Assembly: GCA_903813345.2 (NCBI GenBank)
Contig: CAIIXF020000003.1
Coordinates: 4,861,815-4,921,814 of the forward strand
DNA length: 60,000 nucleotides
DNA from: Owenia fusiformis
Taxonomy: Eukaryota > Annelida > Polychaeta > Sabellida > Oweniidae
Reading direction: 5' to 3'
Shown here one piece after another: positions 24,287 to 35,746 of the stretch (within the stretch, counting starts at the first letter, position 1; each line of letters begins with the position of its first letter). The notes under the pieces are model-generated. The model was not told where the DNA came from. It worked only from the letters and a program-made list of their open reading frames with translations, and searched no databases. The position numbers and the translations under genes are program-made.

Positions 24287-26143
24287 ACAAGAACACAAAT
24301 GTGTACAAAATGTCCCCACCAATGGGTGATCTCATCAAATGGTTATCCTGAAAATGAGTAGACAAGACTTTACCAACACAATTTGAGGATGGAAATTCCA
24401 AAATGGCCACCTTTAAATTTACCCAGAATGCCAAAAATTTAGTCAGTTCTAGATTTTCATACTAAGAAGCACCCCTGAAAATTTGAAATTGATCCATCAC
24501 AGTTAACCAGAAAACATGTAAACAAGACTTTACAGACAAGATTTTAGGATGGAAAATCCAAAATGGCTGCCTTGACATTTACCCAAAATGTCAAAAAACT
24601 AATCTGTTTCTAGATTTTCATACTAAGAATCATCCCTGAAAATATGAAATTGATCTACCGAACGGTTCACCTGAAAACGTGTAGACAAGACTTTACAGAC
24701 AAGATTTTAGGACAGAAATTCCAAAATGGCTGACTTGACATTTACACAGAATGCAAAAAAACTAATCAGATGTAAATTTTGATACAAAGAATCATCCCTG
24801 AAAATTTGAAATTGATCTACCAAACGGTTCACCTAATAACGCGTATACAAGACTTAACAGGCAAGATTTTAAGACGGAAAATCCAAAATGGCTGCCTTGA
24901 CATTTATCCAGAATGCCAAAAAACTAATAATCAGATCTAGATTTTCATACTAAGAATCATCCTTGAAAATTTGAATATTGATCTACAGAAGGGTTCACCT
25001 GGAAATGTGTAGACAAGACTTTACAGACAAGATATTGAAACAGAAAATCCAAAATGGCTGCCTTGACATTTACCCAGAATGCCAAAAAACTAATCAGTTC
25101 TAGATTTTCATATTAAGAATCATCCCTGAAAATTTGAAATTGATCTACCAAATGGTTCACCTGAAAACATGTAGACAAGACTTTAGAGACAAAGATTTTA
25201 GGACGGAAAATCCAAAATGGCTGCCTTGACATTTATCCAGAATGCCAAAAAACTAATAATCAGATCTAGATTTTCATACTAAGAATCATCCTTGAAAATT
25301 TGAATATTGATCTACAGAAGGGTTCACCTGGAAATGTGTAGACAAGACTTTACAGACAAGATATTGAACAGAAAATCCAAAATGGCTGCCTTGACATTTA
25401 CCCAGAATGCCAAAAAACTAATCAGTTCTAGATTTTTATACTAAGAATCATCCCTGAAAATGTGAAATTGATCCACCAAACGGTTCACATGAAAACATGC
25501 AGACAAGACTTCACAGACAAGATTTTAGAACAGAAAAATCCAAAATGGCCGACAATAAAAAAGTGAATAGGAGGTTTTGCTGATTTCTTTTTACAAAATT
25601 ATCACATATAACTACTGTTAACAATAACATAGACTTTTACAAGAAAGTACATCTGAAATTATTTATGAAGCTACTAAATAGCCAAAGTATGAAAACTTAA
25701 AAACACCATTCAATATGATACAAAGTATTATCGCGCGCTAACTTTTCTTAAGACATTCAAAATGGCTGCCATGACTGAGCTAACAGGTTCAAAACCTAAT
25801 CAGATCTAGAATGAAGTGAGCTGAACAAGATGTTAAAGTTTTAAAAGCAACCGTGAAGCCGTTTCTCTTAAAGTTTGCAGACAAGGATTTTAGCATTTGA
25901 CTTCAAAATGGCCGACAGGAAGTAGGTTTCGAGTTAAAATTTTTTCATCCACATCTGTATGCACTCATAAGTTATCCCTGAAAAATTGAAGGTGATATCT
26001 GTAATGGTTTTGGAGAAAACTCCCGGACGTACGGACGGACAGACGGACGGACGGACAGACAGACGGATGGACGGACAGACAGACGGATGGACGGACGCGT
26101 CTAGGCCGACAATATGGCCCCACACTATGTGGTGGGGACATAA
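24287..26143 (+). mobile_element. Family A element A4, full length
   Basis: The head ACAAGAACACAAATGTGTAC is followed by TGTCCCCACCA (24311-24321). About seven units of roughly 162 bp come next; two neighbouring blocks (about 24905-25080 and 25235-25400) are almost identical, which points to recent local duplication. The 3' region leads to a GGAC/GGAT array (26032-26096) and a tail hairpin (CCCCACACTATGTGGTGGGG) ending ACATAA. TGGTGGGGACA (26130-26140) is the exact reverse complement of the 5' motif. Confidence 0.92.
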
Positions 26144-26290
26144 CAAAGTCAATGCTTCAGCTGGGTTATATTCGAGATCAATAACCCAGTTAATACGTGT
26201 AATGTGTGACGTCATAACGGTGGATCGTAGTAATTGCGGACCATGATGAATGTTCGAAACAATTTGGTGAGTTTTCATGTTCGAATCGTA

Positions 26291-26457
26291 ATATAGACCT
26301 CAGAGCAGGGTTACTTGTTTCAATAACACCCCGCTGGTCTCGGCACAAAAGCTTTCGAACCCCTCACTCCCTTTGGTCGTTGGGGGTACAGAAAATGTTT
26401 GTGCCGAGACCAGTGGGGTGTTATTCAAAACTAGTAACCCTGCTCTTTGGTCTATAT
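26291..26457. repeat. Palindrome with arms of about 70 bp
   Basis: ATATAGACC, AGAGCAGGGTTACT, AATAACACCCC and GGTCTCGGCACAAA on the left are mirrored in order on the right, ending GGTCTATAT. The loop holds AGCTTTCGAACCCCTCACTC. It is probably a fold-back MITE; a hairpin RNA precursor is a less likely alternative. Confidence 0.75.
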
Positions 26458-26574
26458 TTCTTAAATACATATATGACATCATAGAACAATGGAAGATTTT
26501 TGGAACAAAAGACATAAACTTTACCTAGTAACCTAAAAAACATATATATAGAGACAATAAAACAAATGACCTAA

Positions 26575-28541
26575 CCAGAACAACGGCAACGCCAAAGCGT
26601 AGCGAATCCCATCGAACAGAAATGGCTGGCATTTTTACAAACGAAGCGCAAATATCATAAAACAACACACCAGAAAGGCCACCATTTTCGAAATGGTTGC
26701 TCACTAGCCAAGTTGTCATCAGAAGAAATAATATGCTTTGAAGTTGCCACCTCTAAAATTTTTTGAAAAATAGCACACGTACTTGTAAAATAACACACGT
26801 AAAAATGGTGGCCATTTTTCAAAATGGCCGACTACTCCCCAAAGTTTTATTAGACAATGTGCCATGCTTAAAGTATTCACATATCAAATATGAACAAAAT
26901 CGCTCCACTACTTTTTGAGTTATAGTAAAATATGTTTTTCAAAATGGCCACCTTCTACCAAAAGTGTCATTAGAAACAGACGGTGTTCCATGCTTATAGT
27001 ATTCACATACCAAATATGAACAAAATCGCTCCACTACTTTTCGAGTATTAGTAAAATACGTTAAAATGGCGGCCATTTTTCAAAATTGTTTTCAAAATGG
27101 CCACCTTCTACCAAAAGTGTCATAGGACAGTGTGCCATGCTTATAGTATTCACATACCAAATATGAACAAAATCGCTCCACTACTTTTCGAGTTATAGTA
27201 AAATACATTAAAATGGCGGCCATTTTTCAAAATTGTTTTCAAAATGGCCGCCTTCTACCAAAAGTGTCATAGGACAGTGTGCCATGCTTATAGTATTCAC
27301 ATACCAAATATGAACAAAATCGCTCCACTACTTTTCGAGTTATAGTAAAATACGTTAAAATGGCGGCCATTTTTCAAAATGGCCGCCTTCTACCAAAAGT
27401 GTCTTTAGACAGTATGCAATGCTTATAGTATTCACACACCAAATATGAACAAAATCGCTCCACTATTTTTAGAGTTACAGCAAAAATCGTAAAATGATGA
27501 GTAAAGGCCGCCATTTTTCAAGATGGCTGCCATGTGCTTTTTAACCTTCTGCACTCCGACTTATTTCAGCAAATATATCCCACGCATCTGACTTATTTTT
27601 CAAAAATGATATGCCTGGACTAAATAATTAATATCTCAATAACTACTGAATGAATCTGGATAAAATTTTCACAAAGGGAAGATACACTAGCGTGGCTCAT
27701 GAGAAAAATGTTCTCATGAATTTTTTTCGTACATAAACACGACTGGGCTTGAGTATACCATGAATACTCCTCCAGAATCCGCCGTTTCGCCCCTCGGGAG
27801 ATTCAACGTCTGGTCAGAATCCAAAACTGAATTTGCAGAGATCGAATGTTCTTCTTTTCAGTTCAGAAAATATTCTAGTTTCTATTTTCAATGACCATTA
27901 TCGGCTTCCAAGAGCCTAAAGAGCTCGAAATCGCAATCCATTTCCTCCACATTTTCGTTGTGATCGTATTTGGCCATCATTTTGTACGATTTGTTCACTA
28001 AAAACGACTTAAACACTGTTGAATTGTTGAATTGAGAAATATTTTTCGAAACATCGCCATTTCTAGGTCAACAGGAAGTCACCTACTAAGGACTGAATAA
28101 TTGGATCATAAGAACGGCGGGAAAAAGTAAAGTTTTCAAAAGTTAGATTTGTGTCGTCCGGATCCGCCGGTGGATTCTGGGGGTAGTTTTGAATGGGCGG
28201 ACGCGGTCGCCGGTGGTCTGCTAAAGGTTAATATCTACATTTGTAGCATTATTAATGTCCTTTATAATTTTTTTTACATTTAAAACATATTGCTATTACA
28301 GTTTTACATATTGCACCTAAATTACTGTAAAATCGTCACTAAAATGGCCGCCATTTTGAAATGAGCGGCCATTTTGAAAATCGGCTTTCGAGCAGAACTT
28401 CTACCCCCATAGGGTATATGTGTACGAAATATGAACAAAATCGGGTCAGCGGTATTTGAGTTATTGCCCGGACGGACGGACAGACGGACGGACGGACGGA
28501 GGCGTTCCCTATATCCCTCCGAACTTCGTTCGATGGGATAA
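26575..28541 (+). mobile_element. Family B element B3, interrupted by a TTAA element
   Basis: Complete head, about five core units, conserved 3' region, short GGAC array (28470-28500) and tail hairpin. Flanked by A and T without duplication. The 3' region is split at 27541 by a 683-bp insertion. Confidence 0.9.
27545..28227. mobile_element. piggyBac-like non-autonomous element nested in B3
   Basis: TTAA at 27541-27544 and 28228-28231 flanks ends CCTTCTGCA and TGCTAAAGG (reverse complement CCTTTAGCA). B1 and B2 show the same site uninterrupted (GTGCTTTTTAATATCTACAT in B2), so the insertion and its TTAA duplication can be read directly. No transposase frame. The CCTT terminus and TTAA target fit the piggyBac superfamily. 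Confidence 0.88.
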
Positions 28542-28564
28542 TAATAACCTTGAGATATACACGA

Positions 28565-29792
28565 TGCCCATGTCAAGCAGCGTGCCTACTAGGCACGCAG
28601 TTTGAAACTCTGACAAACTGCGCGCATATTTCAAATGTGAGACGGGGAGGACACGACTCCCAAAAAGAGCCAAAATACGAAAGATACAAGGTTAGTCTCA
28701 TTCTAAAGATAGTACCATTCTGTGAAGATGAACTTAATTTACTCATAGTACTCAATGTTGTTCCTGATTTAAACCTAGTTATCTCAATATAAGGGTCTTA
28801 AGTAACTTCTGTGTTCAAAATTTACAGTGTAAAGTTATATCTATGTCTTTTTATCGTCATTTGCCGTTTATTCAGCCATTGTGTCTGTGTATGCTAGAAT
28901 ATATAGGATCACTTAAAACAGCAAAGTTTGTGTTCAAAACGATAATACGCCATAAACGTGATTTAAACATTTTTCTTGTCAAACTGCGCGCCTATATTCA
29001 CATGTATTTCCCAAACTGCGTGCCTAATATTTCAAAACTGCTTGCCTATCCAAGCTTGTTTTGTGTTATTAGAAAACATAAGCGCCATACAAGGCACATA
29101 TGTGTCTAATAGTAGAACCCCATAATTGAAACACTATGAGAGTCCATCCACCAAGATGGTGATCTGAAAATAAATGTTTTTTTCGTTCCCAACTCAATTG
29201 TCACTTCTATTATACATTTTGACTTTCAATATGAAAATCTCATAAAATCTGACGATAAAGCAAAATTTCCAAAGCTACATCGAAAACACCTCTGTAGAAA
29301 TTCCAATGATAATATGTAGTTTTAATAGTGTATGCGCACAGATTGTAATTTCTGGCTAAAATAGGCGCGCAGTTTGTGGTTTATTTCTTTTCAATCTCCT
29401 GATTATCTGTTTTATTTCGAAATATTTTGAATTAAACATGATAAATGTATAAGGAATTAAATATAAAACGAGTCTAAAGTATTTGTCATTTATGTTTAAA
29501 GTGCTAGATCGATTTACGTATAAATTCCCATTAAATCAGTGACGAAAATGCCATTAATCTGCTTATGTTTTAAAACTAAGATTCATTTGCACACAGTTTT
29601 TGCTAGTATTTGCAAGATTCGTATATTCGCCACAGAATGAACGCATTGAGCAAAAAAACAATGCAGGATAAATGTCTTTAAATAACGTTTCAAAATACAG
29701 ACTCTAACTTAAATGATCCAATGTTCTTAGGCACGCAGTTTGTGATCGAAACAAACTGCGCGCCTAAGTAGGCGCGCAGCTTGACATGGGCA
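28565..29792. mobile_element. DNA transposon with TIRs built from a repeated AAACTGCGCGCC motif
   Basis: TGCCCATGTCAAGC and GCTTGACATGGGCA form the ends, and the inverted match runs about 40 bp through GCGTGCCTACTAGGCACGCA. The motif AAACTGCGCGCC (or its complement) recurs at about 28574, 28590, 28615, 28981, 29012, 29035, 29362, 29730, 29751 and 29766. Internal frames of 80-88 codons have no recognised domain. No clear target duplication. Confidence 0.75.
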
Positions 29793-30204
29793 CCGTGATA
29801 TATATATGAATATGAATAGTCTCCTTAACTCTACGTTTAAGGTTATGACTCTCATTATCAATGAAAAGGATAAAATGCAACATAAATATAATCTATCATG
29901 ACTGAACAGTTATGCAGAAGATGTTTCTACCACACCCTAAATATTTTCTGGTGAGAGCGCTGTGGAGTGTGTGTATCTATTAGAGAGAACACTGTATGTA
30001 CCAAAATTCATGCTTCTATCACAATTTCTGGTGGTATTTTCCCTGAATCTGCCTCACTAGAAGGTGAACACTGTATTGCCTTCAGTTTAAAACCCATCCT
30101 GTCTATTCTTCTTATGATCTTTTTCAAATGTGAACTCTTTAGACCAATACTTAGCAGCATTCACTTTGGTAATTAATGCAGAAGTGAAAAAAAAGACTAC
30201 TTTA
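29793..30204. other. No gene or recognised repeat
   Basis: AT-rich spacer between two DNA transposons. The short frames at 29967-30176 and 30087-30290 lack family features. Confidence 0.5.
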
Positions 30205-30671
30205 GGGATAACTCCACAGATGGCGCTAGTGAAAAGGTAGAAGACAAAAAATCTAAATTTAAAATCAGGATGATGATTGATTGAAATCAATATTTATCAG
30301 TGCAATCACCAGTGAAAATGTACAGATTTTATATTTTATTTTTGTTTATCTCGTGTGTATATAATTTAACAAAAAGTATGGCGAAATGATTCGGTTTACT
30401 TCAAATATTTGACTTTTTGTGACGGTGGTCTTGAGTTTGAAATCTATTGAAAATTGTTTAAAATTCGGATAGATGGTGGAAAAAGCAGTCATATCTTTTT
30501 TTCTCAATGGGTGTTCTATGCAATTTTTGTTTTGATTTGAGAGGGGACATATGGAGCTATCCCGTGGTATATGGGGTTATGTACCGAAAATCCTCGTTTT
30601 TTCATAATCAATCCAGATTTCAATATTTTCACATTGGATTACATTACAGCATTTATCTGTGGAATTGTCCC
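30205..30671. mobile_element. TA-flanked MITE, copy 1
   Basis: Ends GGGATAACTCCACAGAT and, reverse-complemented, GGGACAATTCCACAGAT are flanked by TA on both sides, as for Tc1/mariner-type insertions. No transposase frame. Nearly identical to the copy at 31533. Confidence 0.8.
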
Positions 30672-31532
30672 TATTAGCAACATAAGAAATTACTAAAACT
30701 GCTATTATTTGGCTCAAAACCTCTCAGGATAAATGATATGTGACGTGAAATGTTTATTGGACGATGGCCCATAAGGATCTGATCAGGAGAAAGTAAAAAA
30801 TAATGCTGAATCAGCATTTTTCTTTTTTTGACTTCAAAATTACGGGTTTTGACGATTATTAGGCACTGTTTGGCATTAACCATCGGAAAGTTGCCTGAAA
30901 TGTCATTGTTTATAGGCCTGCGAACTGTCATATAAAATATTGAATATTTTTTGCCATATTTTGCTTGGTAAAGGATGTATTGTAACATTTTTAGATGTCA
31001 GAATTTCTCAGCCTAATTTTTCTGAGAGATGTCAACATATTTGAACGAAATAAATGGCTGGATTTGATTTTTTAAGGCTACAATTGGGAATAATTTCACG
31101 AATGGTATCTAATTAACCAAAATTAATCTATAATTTTGATTTAAGAAGAAGTTAAACAATAGAAAACCAGTGAAAATTGACTAATTTAGTCAGCTTTTGG
31201 CTAATTTTGCCCAAAAATTGGCCAAATTAATGTGTCATGGTCCAGTGATTTTTGCCAATAAAACACTTTGATCATTATAAATAAGTTTGCTCGACTCTTT
31301 GGAAGCTCAATTTTATAGATCCGAGTTAATGTAACCATTTAAATGTAGAAATGCTGAATTCTCAAGAAAAAATTTTGGCCTAAATTCGAACCACCCCAAG
31401 GTTAGTTAAGTACCCATAAAATGCCCAATTGTCTATATATCATTCTTAAACTGCACAAACAATCTTGAAACTCTTCATTCTTTCATAAAAATATCATTTT
31501 TCACCAAAAATCATCGAACCATGGCACTATTA
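30672..31532. other. Unique-looking sequence between two MITE copies
   Basis: It holds a 104-codon minus-strand open frame (30674-30988) with no recognised motif and no splice or promoter support. Otherwise AT-rich. Confidence 0.5.
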
Positions 31533-32001
31533 GGGATAACTCCACAGATGGCGCTAGTGAAAAGGTAGAAGACAAAAAATCTAAATTCAAAATCGGGATG
31601 ATGTTTGATTGAAATCAATATTCATCAGTGCAATCACCAGTGAAAATGTACAGATTTTATATTTTATTTTTGTTTATCTCGTGTGTATATAATTTAACAA
31701 AAAGTATGGCGAAATGATTCGGTTCACTTCAAATATTTGACTTTTTGTGACGGTGGTCTTGAGTTTGAAATCTATTGAAAATTGTTTAAAATTCGGATAG
31801 ATGGCGGAAAAAGCAGTCATATCTTTTTTTCTCAATGGGTGTTCTATGCAATTTTTGTTTTGATTTGAAAGGGGACATATGGAGCTATCCCGTGGTATAT
31901 GGGGTTATGTACCGAAAATCCTCGTTTTTTCATAATCAATCCAAAGATTTCAATATTTTCACATTGGATTACATTACAGCATTTATCTGTGGAATTGTCC
32001 C
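31533..32001. mobile_element. TA-flanked MITE, copy 2
   Basis: Same ends and interior as the copy at 30205, differing by a few substitutions and a two-base indel, and also flanked by TA. Same orientation as copy 1, with about 860 bp between them. Confidence 0.8.
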
Positions 32002-32150
32002 TAATTCACAAAACTGACTCAAAAAAGTAACTCCATGCAGCAGCAAATCCACAAACCTTCTGTATTTAAACCCTCTTACACATCTCTGGAGAAAGCTGGG
32101 TGAAAAAATGGAACATGGAAGAAGATTTTAGGCTAATAATGTAATGCCTA

Positions 32151-32277
32151 GGTCACATTTGCTTCGATTCATCGGCCGGCGCCCAGCCCATTGAGTGTTC
32201 TGTTCAAAATTGTATTCAGTTTGGAACAAAATACTCAATCGGCCGGGCGCCGGCCGATGAATCCAACAAATGTGACC
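32151..32277. repeat. GC-rich palindrome
   Basis: GGTCACATTTG at 32151 and CAAATGTGACC ending 32277 enclose GATTCATCGGCCGGCGCCC and its near-complement GGGCGCCGGCCGATGAATC. The interior ATTGAGT/ACTCAAT and GTTC/GAAC also pair. A high-GC island in AT-rich DNA; probably a small fold-back element. Confidence 0.75.
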
Positions 32278-33100
32278 ACAGTAAAAAGCAGAGATATAAT
32301 TTTAGAGTAAAAGAATATAAGTAAACCTTAACATTTTAAAATAGATCCCTCTATCAGTACTTGAGCCATTATATCTCTATCAAACTTCATTCTTTGGGAT
32401 AATTAAAGTCCCCGTGTTATGTTTGAAAATATATTTTTATCATTCATTTACTTTACTATATGACTTTAAAAATTATTTTAGAGATTTTTTGAAAAAAAGT
32501 CATCAGCTTTTCATTTCTCAAATATTCAAAGGACGAGTGTCTTAAAGACCCTATATTAGCCCCCAAGATATTGAGAAAAAAAAAATGTACAGGATATCAA
32601 AGAATAGACTTTGTTTGATAACCAGATCCAAAAATAAGGTCATTCTGACCTTTATATTTCAAAATATAGGTCATTCTATTATCATGTATAAAATGACCTT
32701 TCAAGGAAAAATCACTTTTTCACATCATTATTGTCACTGTTTCTATTTATTATCAAAATAATCATTATTTTTAGTCATTTAAGACTTTTAATTGATCCTC
32801 TTGGTATTATCTTACATAATAGTGACAAAACATAAGAAAAAATATAAAAAGTCAAAATGCAAACAAAATATTGAAAAGTGATCTTCTTTAATTTATACTT
32901 CATTGAGATCAATTGTCTACAAAAAAAGTTTGCAAAACTATATCAGAAAGAATATTGTTTTTTTTTACTTTACATAACAATGGGAAAGAACAAGGGGCAA
33001 CATTAAAAAAAACACATGAAAACTCTCTAGGTATATTACCAGGTAAAGAGAGTGAAGGTGACGGAGGGGGGTGGATAGTCTTTGAGCACGATTATTTTAC
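32278..33100. other. No gene seen; possible degraded tail near 32370-32402
   Basis: TATATCTCTATCAAACTTCA followed by TTTGGGATAATT at about 32371-32403 looks like a decayed family F/G tail. The rest is AT-rich without a supported gene. Confidence 0.45.
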
Positions 33101-33176
33101 AGAATGTTTTCAATAATTGGTTTAAGAGAAAAAGATTGTTGAATTTAGTTCACCATATCGATACCTATCCTTCAGT
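33101..33176. repeat. End fragment of the TIR element seen intact at 48.7 kb
   Basis: CAGAATGTTTTCAATAATTG through CACCATATCGATACCTATCC matches, inverted, the left end of the element at 48699-49422. Its other end is not found nearby. Confidence 0.7.
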
Positions 33177-33196
33177 TATGCGTAATAATACAAAAA

Positions 33197-33765
33197 CCAG
33201 AACAACAGCAACGTCAAAGCGTAGCGAATGCCATCGAACAGAAATGGCTGGCATTTTTACATACGAAATATATAGCAAATATCATAAAATAACACCCAGA
33301 AAGGCCACCATTTTCAAAATGGTTGATCACTAGCCAAGTTGTCATCAGAAGAAGTAATATGCTTTTAAGTAGTCACATATAAAATTTTAAATTTTTTTTT
33401 AAAATGGCGGCTTACTACCAAAAATGCTGTAATGTTGTAAGACAGTATGCAATCCTTACGAGTATTCACATATCAAATATGAACAAAGTCGCTCTATTAC
33501 TTTTTGAGTTATAATAAAAAATGTAAAATCACACACATAAAAATGGTGGCCATTTTTCATAATGGCCTACTAATCCCCAAAGTTTTATTAGACAATATGC
33601 CATGCTTAAAGTATTCACTTTATTATCAAAATATGAACAAAATGGCTTCAATACTTTTCAAGTTATATTAAAAAATGTAAAATGACAGCCATTTTTTAAA
33701 ACGGCCGCTTACTACGGAAAGTGTCATGAGACAGTGTGCAAGGCTCATGAGTATTCACATATCTG
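33197..33765 (+). mobile_element. Family B element B4, tail missing
   Basis: Head CCAGAACAACAGCAACGTC with several substitutions, then three diverged units with AAAATGG and GGCCATTTTT blocks. It stops near 33765 without the 3' region, array or hairpin. Its divergence suggests an older copy. Confidence 0.8.
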
Positions 33766-35746
33766 AACTGATTTTTGCGTTGTTGGAATTCTAGGCCTGG
33801 AAATGAGAACCAAGTGATTAAAGAGTTGAAGCAACGGTTATGTCCGCCATTTGTGACAACGGTATCTGACTATACCATTGTCAGGCTATTCCGGTGTGCA
33901 ACTAAAGCCTTACATTGAAAACATTGCCATCTTTTAAACAACTTCTGCAAACATGTATTTTTTAGAGTTTAGTTTTTCAGGAGACTCAAAAAACAAAATA
34001 GAAATCCCTTTATTGAATCCTTTATATACGTATTATAAGTGATAAAACATATGTTCAAGTACATTGTAACTTTGCATGAAAAATTGTAGAAAAATTGATG
34101 GAGGATGGTGAAAATGATAAATGTTTTTTGAAAAAAGCTTGTTGATGGGTGGATTAAACATGACATATGGGATAATCCAATTGATCTTGTTTTCACTCTT
34201 TGAATTTTTCTTGAAGATTATGCATTGGCCTTTCATATGCATTTATTTTTTACAGCCAGATACTCGTAAAAAAAAATTATCATCTGTCAAAAATCTGTTG
34301 CGTCATCTTTTCAATAAGAATTTTTGTTCCATTGTTAAAACACTACTGCATCATTGAACCTGTCCAGGGTACTATATGTTTCCTGTTTATATTATATTAT
34401 ATGTTTTCACAAAGCAAGATGTAAAACAGTATAAAATTTTTGCATGGGGAAATTAGTAGCAAGTAAAAAGAACAAGTTCAAAAGTGCTGAAATGCCTGTG
34501 TTAAATATTGGCACATTGATACATAACCCCCTAGGTATGAATAAATAATACAAAAATGTAAAACCATGGCAAATAGAAAGGAGAGAAAATTTACATGTCT
34601 TAAGGGAATGTCCCCTAAGGAGTAATATGCATCACACTGAAATTAACCTAGCAACAGGGACTCCCAAGGGTGCAGCACTTGCAAATTACATGGAACTTCT
34701 CTAAATATAAAAGATGTGATTCCAGCAAAAAGGGTGAGTTAATTATACTGCTGCTCCATATGAGATCTTACAGGCCTAGAGAACATGGGGAGATGGCACA
34801 CATATTCACTGGTTATTTCAAGAGCCCAGCTTGAGGTATCATCAAATGTTTGAATCCCAAGCTGAGATATATAGGAATATTTCCAAGTCCCTGAGGGTGG
34901 TATATGGTCACTATGGTAACAAGTGTTCCCTAGTGATTGAAATAACAGCCAGAATCTCCAGTATGTAGAGGGAACAATGGGAGGTAGTTATACTAGCTGC
35001 TAAATTATATATAGATTAAACTATAGAGCTACACTGCCTAGTAAGTTGGAGGATGCAATAATTCAAATACAAAATGAAACCTATGTAACACATCCCATTT
35101 ATCTTTTTGCATAGAATTATATGTATAATCAATTATCATTTCAAAACTCCTGAACCAATTTTTTGGAAACTTAGTACATATGTGCCAAATATATTTGCAT
35201 TGCATTTTTTGAAAATATGAAAAATGGTAACCATGAAAATAGAAAAATAATACATCATTTTCCTGGAATGAAGTATGCATTTTGGCGATTTTTAGAAAAT
35301 AAACATGACGAGGAATGTATTTTTTTTGTTTTCTTGCTCCCTAGATTTGATTCTCTCTTTTAAAATAAGTATGGTTGAGAAAATAAAATTTTCTGATAAA
35401 ATACTGTATAGCATATGACTTTTGTTCCAGACACAATTGTTATGTGTAGATTTAAAGAGTACACATTGACAATATTGACAATATTTTTTACAAAACCAAC
35501 CATATATTGATACTACATAGTTGCATATTTTTTATTTTGTCGGTCATCAGCAATAATCTAAGTGTGTATTCATGAATGTAACGACTAGTTACGAGATTAA
35601 CCGACTAATTTACATAAATTAACCATTTTGAAGTTGAACGAACAGTGATCAGTGATCACGTGACTGTTGATGCCATTGCAAGGATCAATTATAATAAAGC
35701 CACTCAGTTGATTTCGATTTCTAATCTGGAGTCTGACAATAAATAA
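33766..35746. other. No gene seen; one diverged repeat (about 34090-34320)
   Basis: 34090-34320 shares scattered blocks with 51105-51310, such as ATGCATTGGCC and AAAATCTGTTGCG, so an old repeat family is likely. The remainder is AT-rich. Frames of 69-80 codons here are low-complexity and unsupported. Confidence 0.45.

Noticed and set aside
25934-26278. 114-codon minus-strand frame with SVRPSV-type repeats
   Set aside because: It runs through the tail and GGAC microsatellite of A4; no independent support.
19692-26719. Paired minus-strand frames (19692-19988 and 26525-26719) starting with the same residues
   Set aside because: Both cover the head of family B copies, so the shared peptide is a by-product of the repeat, not a gene family.
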